64,000 bases of DNA from Chloroflexota bacterium (GCA_016213105.1 JACRBN010000005.1:124001-188000); one strand, 5' to 3'. Counted from the stretch's first letter, positions 39,981 through 48,473 are shown. The notes: generated by a model not told the origin, from the letters alone. A program made the numbers and translations.

Positions 39981-40439
39981 CTACCGTGCGCGTGATTCTC
40001 GATCTGCCTCGCGCGCCTGGTCGCGTTTGGCGATAGCCTCGCGCTTGTCATAATTCTTCTTGCCCTTGGCCAGGGCGATCTCGATCTTGGCGCGTCCGTC
40101 CTTGAGGTAGATGCGGATGGGCACCACCGTCATGCCCTTCTGGCGGACTTGATTCCACATTTCGCGGATTTGCTTCTTGTGCAGCAACAGACGGCGCTTG
40201 CGCTTGGGTTCATGGTTGAAACGGTTGGCCTGCGCGTACGGCGCGATGTGCGACTCGATCAGCCAGGCTTCCTCCCCGCCTTCGATGTCCACGTAGGCTT
40301 CCACGATGCTGACCTGCCCCGCGCGGATGGACTTGATCTCACTGCCCTGCAACGACAGGCCCGCCTCGAACCTTTCGAGCAGGAAATATTCGAAACTTGC
40401 CTTGCGATTGGTGGCGACCACCTTAACGTCTTCTGTCAT
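39981..40439 (-). CDS. smpB: SsrA-binding protein SmpB
   Basis: A 152-residue tmRNA-binding protein needed for trans-translation, the rescue of stalled ribosomes. Family segments are ATNRKASFEYFLLERFEAGL, LQGSEIKSIRAGQ, and PIRIYLKDGRAKIEIALAKGKKNYDKRE, followed by a basic C-terminal tail (RDQAREADRESRAR). Length is normal. The ATG is at 40437-40439. tmRNA itself was not seen nearby. Confidence 0.97.
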   Translation of the reverse strand: MTEDVKVVATNRKASFEYFLLERFEAGLSLQGSEIKSIRAGQVSIVEAYVDIEGGEEAWLIESHIAPYAQANRFNHEPKRKRRLLLHKKQIREMWNQVRQKGMTVVPIRIYLKDGRAKIEIALAKGKKNYDKREAIAKRDQAREADRESRAR

Positions 40440-40466
40440 AGGAAGTTCATTTTAACACAATAGGAT

Positions 40467-40560
40467 ATGTCATTCTGAGCGACCTGCGCAACGGGAGCGA
40501 AGGATCCCCTGTTTCGTAAACGAAAGAGATTCTTCGGCGCTTTGCGCCTCAGAATGACAT
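40467..40560. repeat. Interspersed repeat with ATGTCATTCTGAG inverted ends
   Basis: ATGTCATTCTGAG (40467-40479) and its exact complement CTCAGAATGACAT (40548-40560) bound a 94-bp element with internal GCGAAGGATC and GAAAGAGATTCTTCGGCGC. It sits upstream of smpB. Confidence 0.8.
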
Positions 40561-40595
40561 GTTGGAACCTAGTACCGCTGCCAGATGAAGTTGTA

Positions 40596-40637
40596 GCGCA
40601 ATTTGCTAAATTGCGCCTGGCAAATTGGCAATTTGCC
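40596..40637. repeat. Two adjacent 3-nt-loop palindromes downstream of an MFS gene
   Basis: First: GCGCAATTT (40596-40604), loop GCT, AAATTGCGC (40608-40616). Second: GGCAAATT (40619-40626), loop GGC, AATTTGCC (40630-40637). Both perfect. They lie within 70 bp of the MFS stop at 40662. Confidence 0.8.
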
Positions 40638-40661
40638 CTACATCTTTAACTTGTGGAGATA

Positions 40662-41912
40662 CTAGCCCCACTTCAAAATGGCCGCGCCCGCCAGGAAGCG
40701 CAGCACGCCGAAGACGATCAACGCTGTGGCGATCCCGATCCCGTCTGCGACGGCGGGGCCTGCCAGCGAGCCGAACAGCACCGCCGCGTTGAGTACCACG
40801 TTATACCAGGCCAGGTGCGCGGGGCGGTCGTGGGCGGGGATATGTTCGAGCAGGTAATTGGCATACGCGCCGCCGACCAACGCCCATACAAATCCGCCCA
40901 GGATGGAGAATCCGTAAAACTGCCAGACCTGCGTCGAGAGCGCCATCAGGATGGGATAGAGCGCCAGGCCCATCACGCCGTATCCTGTCACGCGCTTATG
41001 TCCCAGGTGTTGGACGATGCGCCGCAATTGAGTCGAACCGAGCAGGACAGTCAGGTAGAACAGGGCGGTGCCGATGCCGATGTGGTCATCGGTCAGCCGC
41101 AAGTTGTTGACCATGTAGAGTGAGAATAATGGAAGGGCAATGTATTGCGCGATGTGGAATCCCAGCAGAACGAGCAGGTGGCGCCGATAGTCCGTCTTCC
41201 AGATGTCGAGGCGCAGGCTGGCGCGCCAGTCGCGGCGGGGGGAGGCGGCATCTTTAACGAGATCAGGCGCGGGGGCGGATGGGGGCTGGTCCGTTTTCAG
41301 GGGGCGGATGAAGTAGAGGTGGAAACTGCTCATCACCGCGCCGACGAATCCAATCGCAAAGACGACCTGGTATCCCGTGGGGAAGGGCAGGTGTTCGAGC
41401 AGGGTTCCGCTCAGAATCGAGGAGAGCATGAACATGATCGAGAGCAGCACGTTGCGCATGCCCGCCACGTGGGCGCGGAATTCGGCGGGCACGGCGGTGG
41501 CGAACAACGCGTTGAAGCCGACCGACAGCGCGGTGAGCGGGATGCCCATCAGGAGCGAGATGCCGATCAGCGCCCAGATCTGTCCCTGGCTGCCGAAGAG
41601 CCACGGCAGGGGAATCCACAAGGCGAAGCCGATGCGGTACAGGACCGAGGTCCAGAAGACGGCCCTGCCAACCGAGCGCTTTTCGAGCCAGCGGCCGGCC
41701 GGGATGGCGAGGAACAGGCTAACCATGGCCGAGACCGCCCCCAGCAGGCCGATCTGGGAGGCGCTTGCCCCGAGGCGGGCGGCGTAGACGTTCAGGAAGT
41801 TGATGGCCGACCCGCTGAGCAGGCCGAACCAGCCAATGTCCAGATATAGATGAATGAAGTTGGCCCGATATTCGGGCGGGACGTCGGATTGACGAAAGAG
41901 TTTGTTGAGCAT
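40662..41912 (-). CDS. MFS transporter
   Basis: A 416-residue major facilitator protein with about 12 hydrophobic segments. The loop 2-3 motif is AIPAGRWLEKRSVGRAVFWT, and the segment FSILGGFVWALVGGAYANYL lies near the C-terminus. The start is the ATG at 41910-41912 (MLNKLFR). It is preceded by TATAAT only 9 bases upstream, so the mRNA may be leaderless. Substrate unknown; the nearby genes give no clue. Confidence 0.88.
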   Translation of the reverse strand: MLNKLFRQSDVPPEYRANFIHLYLDIGWFGLLSGSAINFLNVYAARLGASASQIGLLGAVSAMVSLFLAIPAGRWLEKRSVGRAVFWTSVLYRIGFALWIPLPWLFGSQGQIWALIGISLLMGIPLTALSVGFNALFATAVPAEFRAHVAGMRNVLLSIMFMLSSILSGTLLEHLPFPTGYQVVFAIGFVGAVMSSFHLYFIRPLKTDQPPSAPAPDLVKDAASPRRDWRASLRLDIWKTDYRRHLLVLLGFHIAQYIALPLFSLYMVNNLRLTDDHIGIGTALFYLTVLLGSTQLRRIVQHLGHKRVTGYGVMGLALYPILMALSTQVWQFYGFSILGGFVWALVGGAYANYLLEHIPAHDRPAHLAWYNVVLNAAVLFGSLAGPAVADGIGIATALIVFGVLRFLAGAAILKWG

Positions 41913-41927
41913 GACTGGACGATTATA
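41913..41927 (-). promoter_or_regulatory. -10 element placed for a leaderless transcript
   Basis: TATAAT on the minus strand (41922-41927) ends 9 bases before the ATG of the MFS gene, so transcription would start within about 3 bases of it. No good -35 box was found. Confidence 0.4.
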
Positions 41928-42069
41928 CCCACTGCAATCAATTCCTGCTTCCCAAGGCGACCTTTCCCACGGGGACTTTTCAAAGGCGCTGGTTCCACCT
42001 CGATGGCACACGGATTGGATGGATTTGCCTGTGGGTGAAAATGATACCTGATGAAAATGCCATCCAATT

Positions 42070-42098
42070 TTGGAAGTTTCGAGAAAAAAGTCTATAAT
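42070..42098 (+). promoter_or_regulatory. Promoter of the 42135 gene
   Basis: TTGGAA (42070-42075), a 17-bp spacer, TATAAT (42093-42098). AGGAGAGG follows at good distance from the ATG at 42135. Confidence 0.75.
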
Positions 42099-42134
42099 GT
42101 GAGGGTCGGAATTTAATAGGAGAGGTAGGACGGT

Positions 42135-42560
42135 ATGGAACTTCAGTTTCGTGAGACCAGGGCATTATGGGAAGGGACGCTCGAACAGCCAGCGCTTGGT
42201 TTTCGCGGCGTTGAAAATGTCCTTGCGAGTATCGGTGAGCCCTTTCAATGGGCGGACGGGGAAATGTTGGGCGGCAATTGGAAAGCGCCAGTCGGCGGCA
42301 ATCGTTTTTATCTTGTACAACTGGCATTCACGCTTGATCCCGGCGGGAAGACGAGAGTGTCTTCGGCGGAATTTTGCCTGACGCTGGGCAAGCAGGGAGA
42401 TAAAAGGGCGATGGGCTTTGATGCGTTTCCTCGTGAGCAAACCATCGCAATCGATGATTCAGTAACGCTTCGCATTGGTCCCGATTTCAAATTTGGGACA
42501 ACGGATGTTTCGCTTGCAAAAGCAGACGCAAATAATAACCGAGCAAGCAAACAGGATTAA
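42135..42560 (+). CDS. Unrecognised small soluble protein
   Basis: A 141-residue protein without signal peptide, membrane segment or known motif. It looks like a beta-rich domain (RFYLVQLAFTLDPGGKTRVSSAEFCL; AIDDSVTLRIGPDFKFG) with a polar C-terminal tail. It has a consensus promoter and strong ribosome site. An ATPase fragment begins 5 bp later, so the pair may once have been a two-gene operon whose second gene was destroyed. Function unknown. Confidence 0.7.
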   Translation: MELQFRETRALWEGTLEQPALGFRGVENVLASIGEPFQWADGEMLGGNWKAPVGGNRFYLVQLAFTLDPGGKTRVSSAEFCLTLGKQGDKRAMGFDAFPREQTIAIDDSVTLRIGPDFKFGTTDVSLAKADANNNRASKQD

Positions 42561-42565
42561 AAGTC

Positions 42566-42947
42566 GTGGCCATTACTACCAACCCATACATCGCTGGTGA
42601 TCCAGTTGGAAAAACTTCCTGCTTCGTTGGGCGTAGTGATGTATTGCTTGCAGTAGAGAACCTTCTTCGGCGCCCTACCGAGAATGCCATTACGCTTCAT
42701 GGACAACGTAGAATTGGGAAAACTTCAATTTTGCACTATCTTGCGATGCATCTTCAAGATACTGGACCAAGAGGAAGGCCAGCGCCTGATGCGCTCGGCC
42801 ATGAGCCAGCTTAACCTCTCGGCGCGCGCCTATCATCGCATCCTCAATCTATCCCGCATCATCGCCGATTTGACTGGGAGCGAAGAAATCCAGTCCGTAC
42901 ACCTGGCAGAGGCGCTGCAATATCGTCCGAAGATTATGATGGGGTAA
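42566..42947 (+). pseudogene. Chimeric scar: ATPase N-terminus joined out of frame to ComM/YifB C-terminus
   Basis: From 42566 the frame encodes an ATPase start: [18 protein letters not shown] and a Walker [15 protein letters not shown]. It resembles the P-loop ATPase domain of NTPase/STAND-type proteins. Around 42762-42770 the homology ends, and a different frame encodes [20 protein letters not shown] and [18 protein letters not shown] up to the stop at 42947. That is the typical C-terminus of Mg-chelatase-like ComM/YifB proteins. Both genes are truncated at the junction, as expected from a deletion or illegitimate recombination. No complete comM gene is in the window. Neither piece is likely functional. 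Confidence 0.75.
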
Positions 42948-43009
42948 TAGGAAGGGATTTTTGGAAGATTTCCTTTCGGACATCTTTTCTTTTTAATTTA
43001 ATTTCCCTC

Positions 43010-43037
43010 TTGAAATTTCCCCAAAAAATGCTATGAT
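43010..43037 (+). promoter_or_regulatory. Promoter of the DeoR-regulated catabolic locus
   Basis: TTGAAA (43010-43015), a 16-bp spacer, TATGAT (43032-43037), 25 bp before the ATG at 43063. ATGATTGATTGTGACGG nearby could include an operator. Confidence 0.6.
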
Positions 43038-43062
43038 TGATTGTGACGGATTTTGATTGAAA

Positions 43063-43839
43063 ATGAGTGATTTTATCCCCACCCCTGAACGACAAAAACA
43101 GATCCTTTCCCTGCTTTCCAGGCAGGGAAGTTTGAGCGTGGCCGAGATCGTGGAGCAGTTCGCGATCAGTGAGGCCACCGCCAGACGCGATCTCGAGTCC
43201 CTCACCTCGCAGGGCAAGGTCCATCGTGTGCATGGCGGCGTGATCGCCATCGAGCAGGCGCCGCCCGAGCAACCCATCCTGCAGCGCGAAAGTGAACAGG
43301 CTGTGGAAAAGGCCGCCATCGGGCGCGCCGCCGCGGACCTGATCCACGACGGCGAGACGGTTTTCCTCGGTTCGGGGACCACAGTGCTGGAGGCGGCCCG
43401 TCATTTGCGCGAGCGCCGCAATCTGACCGTGGTCACCAACTCGCTGTCTGTGTTGAATGCGCTGGCTGGCCTCAAGAACATCACGGTCGTCTCATTGGGG
43501 GGACAACTGCGCGAGAGCGAACTCTCCTTTATAGGTCACATAACCGAGCAGGCGCTGTCTGAGTTGCGCGTAGGCAAAGTTGTAATTGGTACGCGTGGGT
43601 TGAGCCTGGAATATGGCCTGACCAACGATTACCTGCCCGAGACGTTGACCGACCGCGCCATTTTGAAGATCGGAAGCGAGGTCATCGTGGCGGCGGACCA
43701 CACCAAGATCAACCGCGTGTCCACGGCTTTGCTGGCCCCGCTGAGCAGCATGCACACCTTTGTGACGGACGTGGGCGCGGACAAGAAATTTCTGCAGGCT
43801 TTGAAGAAACTTGATATCCAAGTGCTGATCGCAGAATAA
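43063..43839 (+). CDS. DeoR-family transcriptional regulator
   Basis: A 258-residue repressor type protein. The N-terminal helix-turn-helix (about 6-60) has the family signature RQGSLSVAEIVEQFAISEAT and RRDLESLTSQGKVHRVHGG. The sugar-phosphate-binding domain (DeoRC) covers the rest, including VFLGSGTTVLEAARHL and VIVAADHTKINRVSTALLAP. The ATG at 43063 is preferred to a TTG two codons upstream. It heads the sugar locus that follows and probably represses it, released by a phosphosugar such as tagatose or galactosamine phosphate (inference from AgaR and LacR). Confidence 0.93.
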   Translation: MSDFIPTPERQKQILSLLSRQGSLSVAEIVEQFAISEATARRDLESLTSQGKVHRVHGGVIAIEQAPPEQPILQRESEQAVEKAAIGRAAADLIHDGETVFLGSGTTVLEAARHLRERRNLTVVTNSLSVLNALAGLKNITVVSLGGQLRESELSFIGHITEQALSELRVGKVVIGTRGLSLEYGLTNDYLPETLTDRAILKIGSEVIVAADHTKINRVSTALLAPLSSMHTFVTDVGADKKFLQALKKLDIQVLIAE

Positions 43840-43848
43840 GGAACAGCC

Positions 43849-44889
43849 ATGCTTCTGGAAAATTTTCGCCCCAGGTCGCAACTGGTGACCAAAACAACCC
43901 TGGTGAACAAGCCGCGCTTTCCCGTCATCGATGCGCACGACCATCTGGGCGAAGAGTTTGGTGGCGGGTGGGATCAGAAACCATTGAGCGAATTGCTCGA
44001 CCTGCTCGACGAGGCGGGCGTGACCCATTACGTCGACCTTGACGGCGGCTGGGGCGAGGATATCCTTGCCGCACATCTGAAGCATTTCAAGGAAGGCGCG
44101 CCTGAGCGTTTCCAAATCTTCGGCGGGGTGGATTGGTCGAAGTGGGAAAGCCTGGGCGATGGATTCCCCGCATGGGCAGCGGCCAGGCTCAATGTCCAGA
44201 AGGGGATGGGTGCGCAGGGCTTGAAGATCTGGAAGCCGTTCGGCCTGCACGTCCGCGATCACCACGGGAATCTGGTCCAGGTCGACGACCCGCGCCTGAT
44301 TCCGTTATGGGAAGCGGCGGGTGACCTCGGGTTGCCTGTCCTGGTCCACGTGGCCGACCCTGTGGCCTTCTTCGACCCAATCGACGAGACCAACGAACGT
44401 TGGGAGGAGATCGGCGCGCATCCCGATTGGGCTTTTACCAGCCCGCCGTTCCCCCCGTTCATGGAGATCATGAGTGGCTGGTTCAACCTCGTGAAGCGTC
44501 ATCCGCACACGACCTTTATCGGTGCGCACGTGGGGTGCTACGCTGAAAACCTGGGATGGGTTGGCAGGATGCTGGATGCCTGCCCGAATTACTACATTGA
44601 CATTTCTGCGCGGCTGGGGGAATTGGGACGTCAGCCGTACACAGCGAGAAAATTCTTCCTTCAATATCAAGATCGAATTCTATACGGCTCGGATATGAGT
44701 CCCGATCTGGAAGCCTATAGCCTGAGCTATCGCCTGCTTGAAACGGACGACGAGTATTTCAATTACAACCGAGGCGATCTGCCGCGCCAGGGACGCTGGT
44801 ACGCGTATGGGCTGCACCTGCCCGATGAAGTCTTGCGCAAGGTGTATCGTGAGAACGCAATGCGCGTTTTGGGATTGGAGATGAAATGA
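43849..44889 (+). CDS. Amidohydrolase-family TIM-barrel protein
   Basis: A 346-residue protein of the amidohydrolase_2 type. Metal-site motifs are HDHLGEEF near residue 27 (VIDAHDH), VLVHVADP, FIGAHVGC and the final ILYGSDMSP. It is not the NagA/AgaA deacetylase family by appearance. The ATG at 43849 has AAGGAAC upstream; the stop overlaps the next gene by ATGA. Placed in a catabolic sugar operon, it may be a lactonase or deacylase acting on an amino-sugar or uronate; the substrate is unknown. Confidence 0.88.
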   Translation: MLLENFRPRSQLVTKTTLVNKPRFPVIDAHDHLGEEFGGGWDQKPLSELLDLLDEAGVTHYVDLDGGWGEDILAAHLKHFKEGAPERFQIFGGVDWSKWESLGDGFPAWAAARLNVQKGMGAQGLKIWKPFGLHVRDHHGNLVQVDDPRLIPLWEAAGDLGLPVLVHVADPVAFFDPIDETNERWEEIGAHPDWAFTSPPFPPFMEIMSGWFNLVKRHPHTTFIGAHVGCYAENLGWVGRMLDACPNYYIDISARLGELGRQPYTARKFFLQYQDRILYGSDMSPDLEAYSLSYRLLETDDEYFNYNRGDLPRQGRWYAYGLHLPDEVLRKVYRENAMRVLGLEMK

Positions 44890-46100
44890 ATGAACTGAAC
44901 TTTTCTGCCATCGGTGATAGTGCAGGGGATATTGAAGAGATTGGCCGCCTGGTAAAGGAATTTCAGGCCGCCAACGATCTGAAGGTCAACATCATGCGCC
45001 TTCCTTGGGACAGGGCCTGGCAGGCGTTGCTGATGACCGCCATGGAAGGCAAGGGCGGCGACGTCTCGCAGGTGGGTTCCACCTGGGCGCCGACCCTGGC
45101 CGCGCTCGACAGCCTGCGCTGGTTCAGCGAAGCCGAAGTCCGCGAGTTGGGCGGACCGCTGGTCTTCGCCCCTGCCGTATGGCAGACGGTGCGCGTGGAG
45201 GGCGTGGGCAAGGTGTGGGCCATTCCCTGGTCGGTGTACACTTTCGTCATCTTCTATCGGCGTGACCTGCTGCAGAAAGCAGGTGTGGATGAAACCACGG
45301 CCTTTGCCACACCCGAGTCCATGCTCGAGACCTTCCAGGCTTTGCAAGGTGCAGGCATCACACCCTGGACCGTCCCCACCGCTTTGCATTACTTCGACCT
45401 GCCGCATATTGCATCCTCGTGGGTGCGCGCCTACGGCGGCGACTTCATTTCCGCGGATGGCAGGCAGGTGATCTTCAATTCGCCGCATGCCCGCCAGGGA
45501 TTGGTGGAGTTCTTCAGCCTGTATCGTTTCCTGCCCAAACAATTGCGCGGGTTGAGTTATGAAGCCTGCCTGGATGAATTCTTCTGCAAGGGCAACACAG
45601 CGGTGATGATCGCGGGTGTGGAATCATACAGCGATGCGCTGGCAAACAACGTCCTGACCGAGGAACTGCGCGACCAGATTGGCGTGGCCTGTGTGCCTGG
45701 CGTGCCGTGGATCGGCGGTGACCACCTCGTGGCGTGGAGGAGCGTCCGCACCGACCCCGAAAAGGAGCGGGCCGCCCTGGCGTTGATCAAGTCGCTGGCC
45801 TCGGCGGAGAATCAGATCCGCTTGCATCGCGAGACCACCATCCTGCCCGCGCGCCTGGATGCCTATCCCGACCTGGAGTTCCGCCCCGATGAGATGCGGC
45901 CTGTGCTGGAGCGCATCCTGCAAGTGGCGCGGCCGCATCCGCCCACACGCTTGTGGCGGCGCATCGAGTCCATGCTGGTGGATATGCTGTTCGATATTGG
46001 GCGCAGTGTGATGGATTTTCAAAAGCAGGAACCCGCCGAGATCGTGGAAGCCAAACTCGCCGATTACGAAAGACGCTTCTCACTGGTGCTTGGCGGATAG
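44886..46100 (+). CDS. Family-1 solute-binding-protein homologue without signal peptide
   Basis: A 404-residue protein with the fold of sugar ABC binding proteins (family 1), for example FQAANDLKVNIMRLPWDR and MIAGVESYSDALANNV. The start at 44886, in an ATGA overlap with the amidohydrolase, leads directly into the first beta-strand; there is no signal peptide, lipobox or upstream in-frame extension. It is therefore predicted to be cytoplasmic, unlike the lipoprotein paralogue at 47157-48434 in the same operon. It might be a sugar sensor or a recycled enzyme-like domain. Confidence 0.85.
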   Translation: MNELNFSAIGDSAGDIEEIGRLVKEFQAANDLKVNIMRLPWDRAWQALLMTAMEGKGGDVSQVGSTWAPTLAALDSLRWFSEAEVRELGGPLVFAPAVWQTVRVEGVGKVWAIPWSVYTFVIFYRRDLLQKAGVDETTAFATPESMLETFQALQGAGITPWTVPTALHYFDLPHIASSWVRAYGGDFISADGRQVIFNSPHARQGLVEFFSLYRFLPKQLRGLSYEACLDEFFCKGNTAVMIAGVESYSDALANNVLTEELRDQIGVACVPGVPWIGGDHLVAWRSVRTDPEKERAALALIKSLASAENQIRLHRETTILPARLDAYPDLEFRPDEMRPVLERILQVARPHPPTRLWRRIESMLVDMLFDIGRSVMDFQKQEPAEIVEAKLADYERRFSLVLGG

Positions 46101-46130
46101 CCCGAACGTTGAGAGAACATTCAGGACATC

Positions 46131-47141
46131 ATGGATAACTTTTATACCTATCAGGAAATCAAATCGCAGACCGAAGCCTGGGCGCAGGCTCTGAAAGTGA
46201 CCAGCGCCGCGTCCCTGCCATCGGCTGGGGATTATGAACAAGTCATTTTTACGGGCTGCGGCTCGACCTATTATCTGTCGCTGGCTGCGGCGGCGCTGTA
46301 CCAGGAGTTGACGGGTCGTCCCGCACGGGCCGTGCCTGGCAGCGAGTTGCTGCTGAATACGTTCACTGTGTTAACGAACGCGAAGACCCTGCTGGTGGCG
46401 GTCAGCCGCTCAGGCACGACGACCGAGACGCTGAGGGCCACGCAGAAATTCAAGGATGAGCGGCGCGGCGACGTGATGGTCATCAGCAACTACGATGAGG
46501 TTCTTTCGCGCTCGGCAGACGTAAATATCCTGATCGATAAAGGTCAGGAAGAGTCGGTGGCACAGACGCGCTCGTTCGCTTCGATGTTCGTGGCAGCCTC
46601 TGCCTTTTGCGCGCGCATGGCGGGGCGCGATGACTTTCTCGAATCCATGTGCGGACTGCCCGCCGCGGGCGAGCGCCTGGTGAGTAAATATGAATCCTTT
46701 GCGAAGGAACTCGGCGAGAATCTGGACTTTGACCGCTTTTATTTCCTCGGTTCGGGGCTGCGCTACGGGCTGGCATGTGAAGTCAATCTTAAGATGAAAG
46801 AAATGACCCTGACGCACAGCGAGCCATTCCACGTGCTGGAATTCCGCCACGGACCGATGAGCATGGTCAATCAAAACACGGTCGTGCTGGGGCTTCTGTC
46901 TGATGCGAACCGCGTCCATGAGGCGAAGGTGCTGACCGAGATGAAGGCGCTCGGGGGCACGGTGATAAGCCTGGGGGAGGAGGATGCGGACGTCGTCTTC
47001 GAGTCGGGCGTTGCTGAAAGTGTGCGCGGCGTCCTGTATCTGCCTGTGCTGCAGTTGATGTCCTATTATCGTTCGCTGGCCAAAGGTTTGAATCCCGACC
47101 GTCCCTCCAACCTGACGACGGTCGTGAAGTTAACTTTCTAG
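46131..47141 (+). CDS. SIS-domain sugar isomerase/deaminase (AgaS/FrlB-like)
   Basis: A 336-residue protein with two SIS domains, like the isomerase half of GlmS and AgaS (galactosamine-6-phosphate deaminase/isomerase). Visible: GCGSTYYLSLAAAALYQEL, VAVSRSGTTTETLRATQKF, and EVNLKMKEMTLTHSEPFHVL followed by FRHGPMSM in the second half. No glutaminase domain. Starts at the ATG 46131, 30 bp after the previous stop. In this operon the likely reaction is galactosamine 6-phosphate to tagatose 6-phosphate plus ammonia, feeding the kinase and aldolase genes downstream. Fructosamine deglycase-type activity is an alternative. Confidence 0.88.
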   Translation: MDNFYTYQEIKSQTEAWAQALKVTSAASLPSAGDYEQVIFTGCGSTYYLSLAAAALYQELTGRPARAVPGSELLLNTFTVLTNAKTLLVAVSRSGTTTETLRATQKFKDERRGDVMVISNYDEVLSRSADVNILIDKGQEESVAQTRSFASMFVAASAFCARMAGRDDFLESMCGLPAAGERLVSKYESFAKELGENLDFDRFYFLGSGLRYGLACEVNLKMKEMTLTHSEPFHVLEFRHGPMSMVNQNTVVLGLLSDANRVHEAKVLTEMKALGGTVISLGEEDADVVFESGVAESVRGVLYLPVLQLMSYYRSLAKGLNPDRPSNLTTVVKLTF

Positions 47142-47156
47142 GAAAAGGAGAGAAGC

Positions 47157-48434
47157 ATGAAAAACCGAATCGCCACCATCCTGATTTTGGTTCTGATCGC
47201 CGCGCTGCTGCTCAGCGCTTGTGGGAGCAGCAAGCCCACCTCAAGCGGGCCTGTGGAGATCACGTTTATGATGTGGGGCGCGCCCGAGGAGCAGACCGTC
47301 TGGCAGGCAGTGGTGGATGACTTCCAGGCCGCCAATCCGAACATCAAGGTCAATGTGGAAGTCTCCGACTGGGATTCGTACTGGACGAAGCTCAACACGC
47401 TGTTCGCTGGTGGGACTCCGCCTGACGTGTTCGCGATGGATGCGCCTCTGTACCTGGACTGGCAAAGCCGCGGTGCGCTGCTGAACCTCCAGCCCTACAT
47501 CGACGCCAACCCTGGTTTTCTGGATGGCTTCTATCCGCAAACCCTGATGGCCTATAAGCTCGACGATGGTTATTACGGCCTGCCGCGCGATTTCCAGACC
47601 ATCACTTTGTTCTACAACAAGGACATGTTCGATGCCGCTGGCATGGCCTACCCGACCGCCGACTGGACTTACGACGACCTGCTCTCGGCTTCCAAGCAGT
47701 TGACCCTCGACAAGGACAACGACGGCAAGACCGACCAGTATGGCCTGTGGACCGACACCTGGGACATGGAGTTGTTCTGGAGCGAGTTGATCTGGGCCAA
47801 TGGCGGCGAGATCATCAGCCCCGACCACACCAAGACCCTGATCGCTGAAGGCGGCGCGCGCGATGCGTGGACTTACATCGACACGTTGTACAAGGAAGGC
47901 ATCATGCCCACGCCTGCCACGGCGGGCGAATACGGCGGCGACCTGTTCCAGTCGGGACAGGCGGCCATGACCACCATCGGTCACTGGGCGGTGCCTGGCT
48001 ACGTGGCGTCGAACATCAACTTTGGTGTGGCGCCCATGCCTAAGGGTCCGAAAGGCGCAGCCACCAGCGTGAACAGCGCGGGCTTCGTCATCTCCAAGGA
48101 TTCGAAGAATCACGACGCGGCTTTTGCCTTCATCAAGTTTGCGTTGAGCGAAGCGGGGCAGAAGCGCCTGGCCGAGTTGGGCTTTGCCATCCCCGTGTTG
48201 AAGTCTGTGGCGGAGAGCGATGCCTACCTCAAGCAGCCTGGCGACCTCGACCAGCAGGTCTTCCTTGACTCGCTGGCCTTCGCGCACATGAAGCCTGTCT
48301 TCAAGGGCTATGAGGAATGGGCGGGCGTCGTCGGCGACGGGCTGATTCCCGTTTGGGACGGTGAGGCCGACCTGAACACCGCGCTGGATGCAGTGGTCCC
48401 GTCGGCGGATGAGATCCTGGCGAACAATAAATAG
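47157..48434 (+). CDS. Sugar ABC transporter solute-binding lipoprotein (family 1)
   Basis: A 425-residue extracytoplasmic binding protein. The signal peptide has lipobox LSAC. Family features are FMMWGAPEEQTVWQAVVDDF, KLNTLFAGGTPPDVFAMD and the C-terminal FIKFALSEAGQKRLAELG. The ATG at 47157 has AAGGAG upstream. It serves the two permeases downstream. A hairpin and a 119-bp interspersed repeat follow its stop. No ATPase gene is in the locus, so a shared MsiK-like ATPase is probably used. Confidence 0.94.
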   Translation: MKNRIATILILVLIAALLLSACGSSKPTSSGPVEITFMMWGAPEEQTVWQAVVDDFQAANPNIKVNVEVSDWDSYWTKLNTLFAGGTPPDVFAMDAPLYLDWQSRGALLNLQPYIDANPGFLDGFYPQTLMAYKLDDGYYGLPRDFQTITLFYNKDMFDAAGMAYPTADWTYDDLLSASKQLTLDKDNDGKTDQYGLWTDTWDMELFWSELIWANGGEIISPDHTKTLIAEGGARDAWTYIDTLYKEGIMPTPATAGEYGGDLFQSGQAAMTTIGHWAVPGYVASNINFGVAPMPKGPKGAATSVNSAGFVISKDSKNHDAAFAFIKFALSEAGQKRLAELGFAIPVLKSVAESDAYLKQPGDLDQQVFLDSLAFAHMKPVFKGYEEWAGVVGDGLIPVWDGEADLNTALDAVVPSADEILANNK

Positions 48435-48448
48435 TTGATATCCATCTG

Positions 48449-48473
48449 ACAGAGTGTTGTAAAAATACTCTGT
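48449..48473 (+). terminator. Weak hairpin after the solute-binding protein gene
   Basis: ACAGAGT (48449-48455) pairs with ACTCTGT (48467-48473) across an 11-nt AT-rich loop, 14 bp after the stop. It has no T tract, so it may attenuate or protect rather than terminate. Confidence 0.4.

Noticed and set aside
39981-40661. Possible tmRNA gene near smpB
   Set aside because: No tRNA-like ends or tag-coding segment were seen; the intergenic DNA is explained by repeats.
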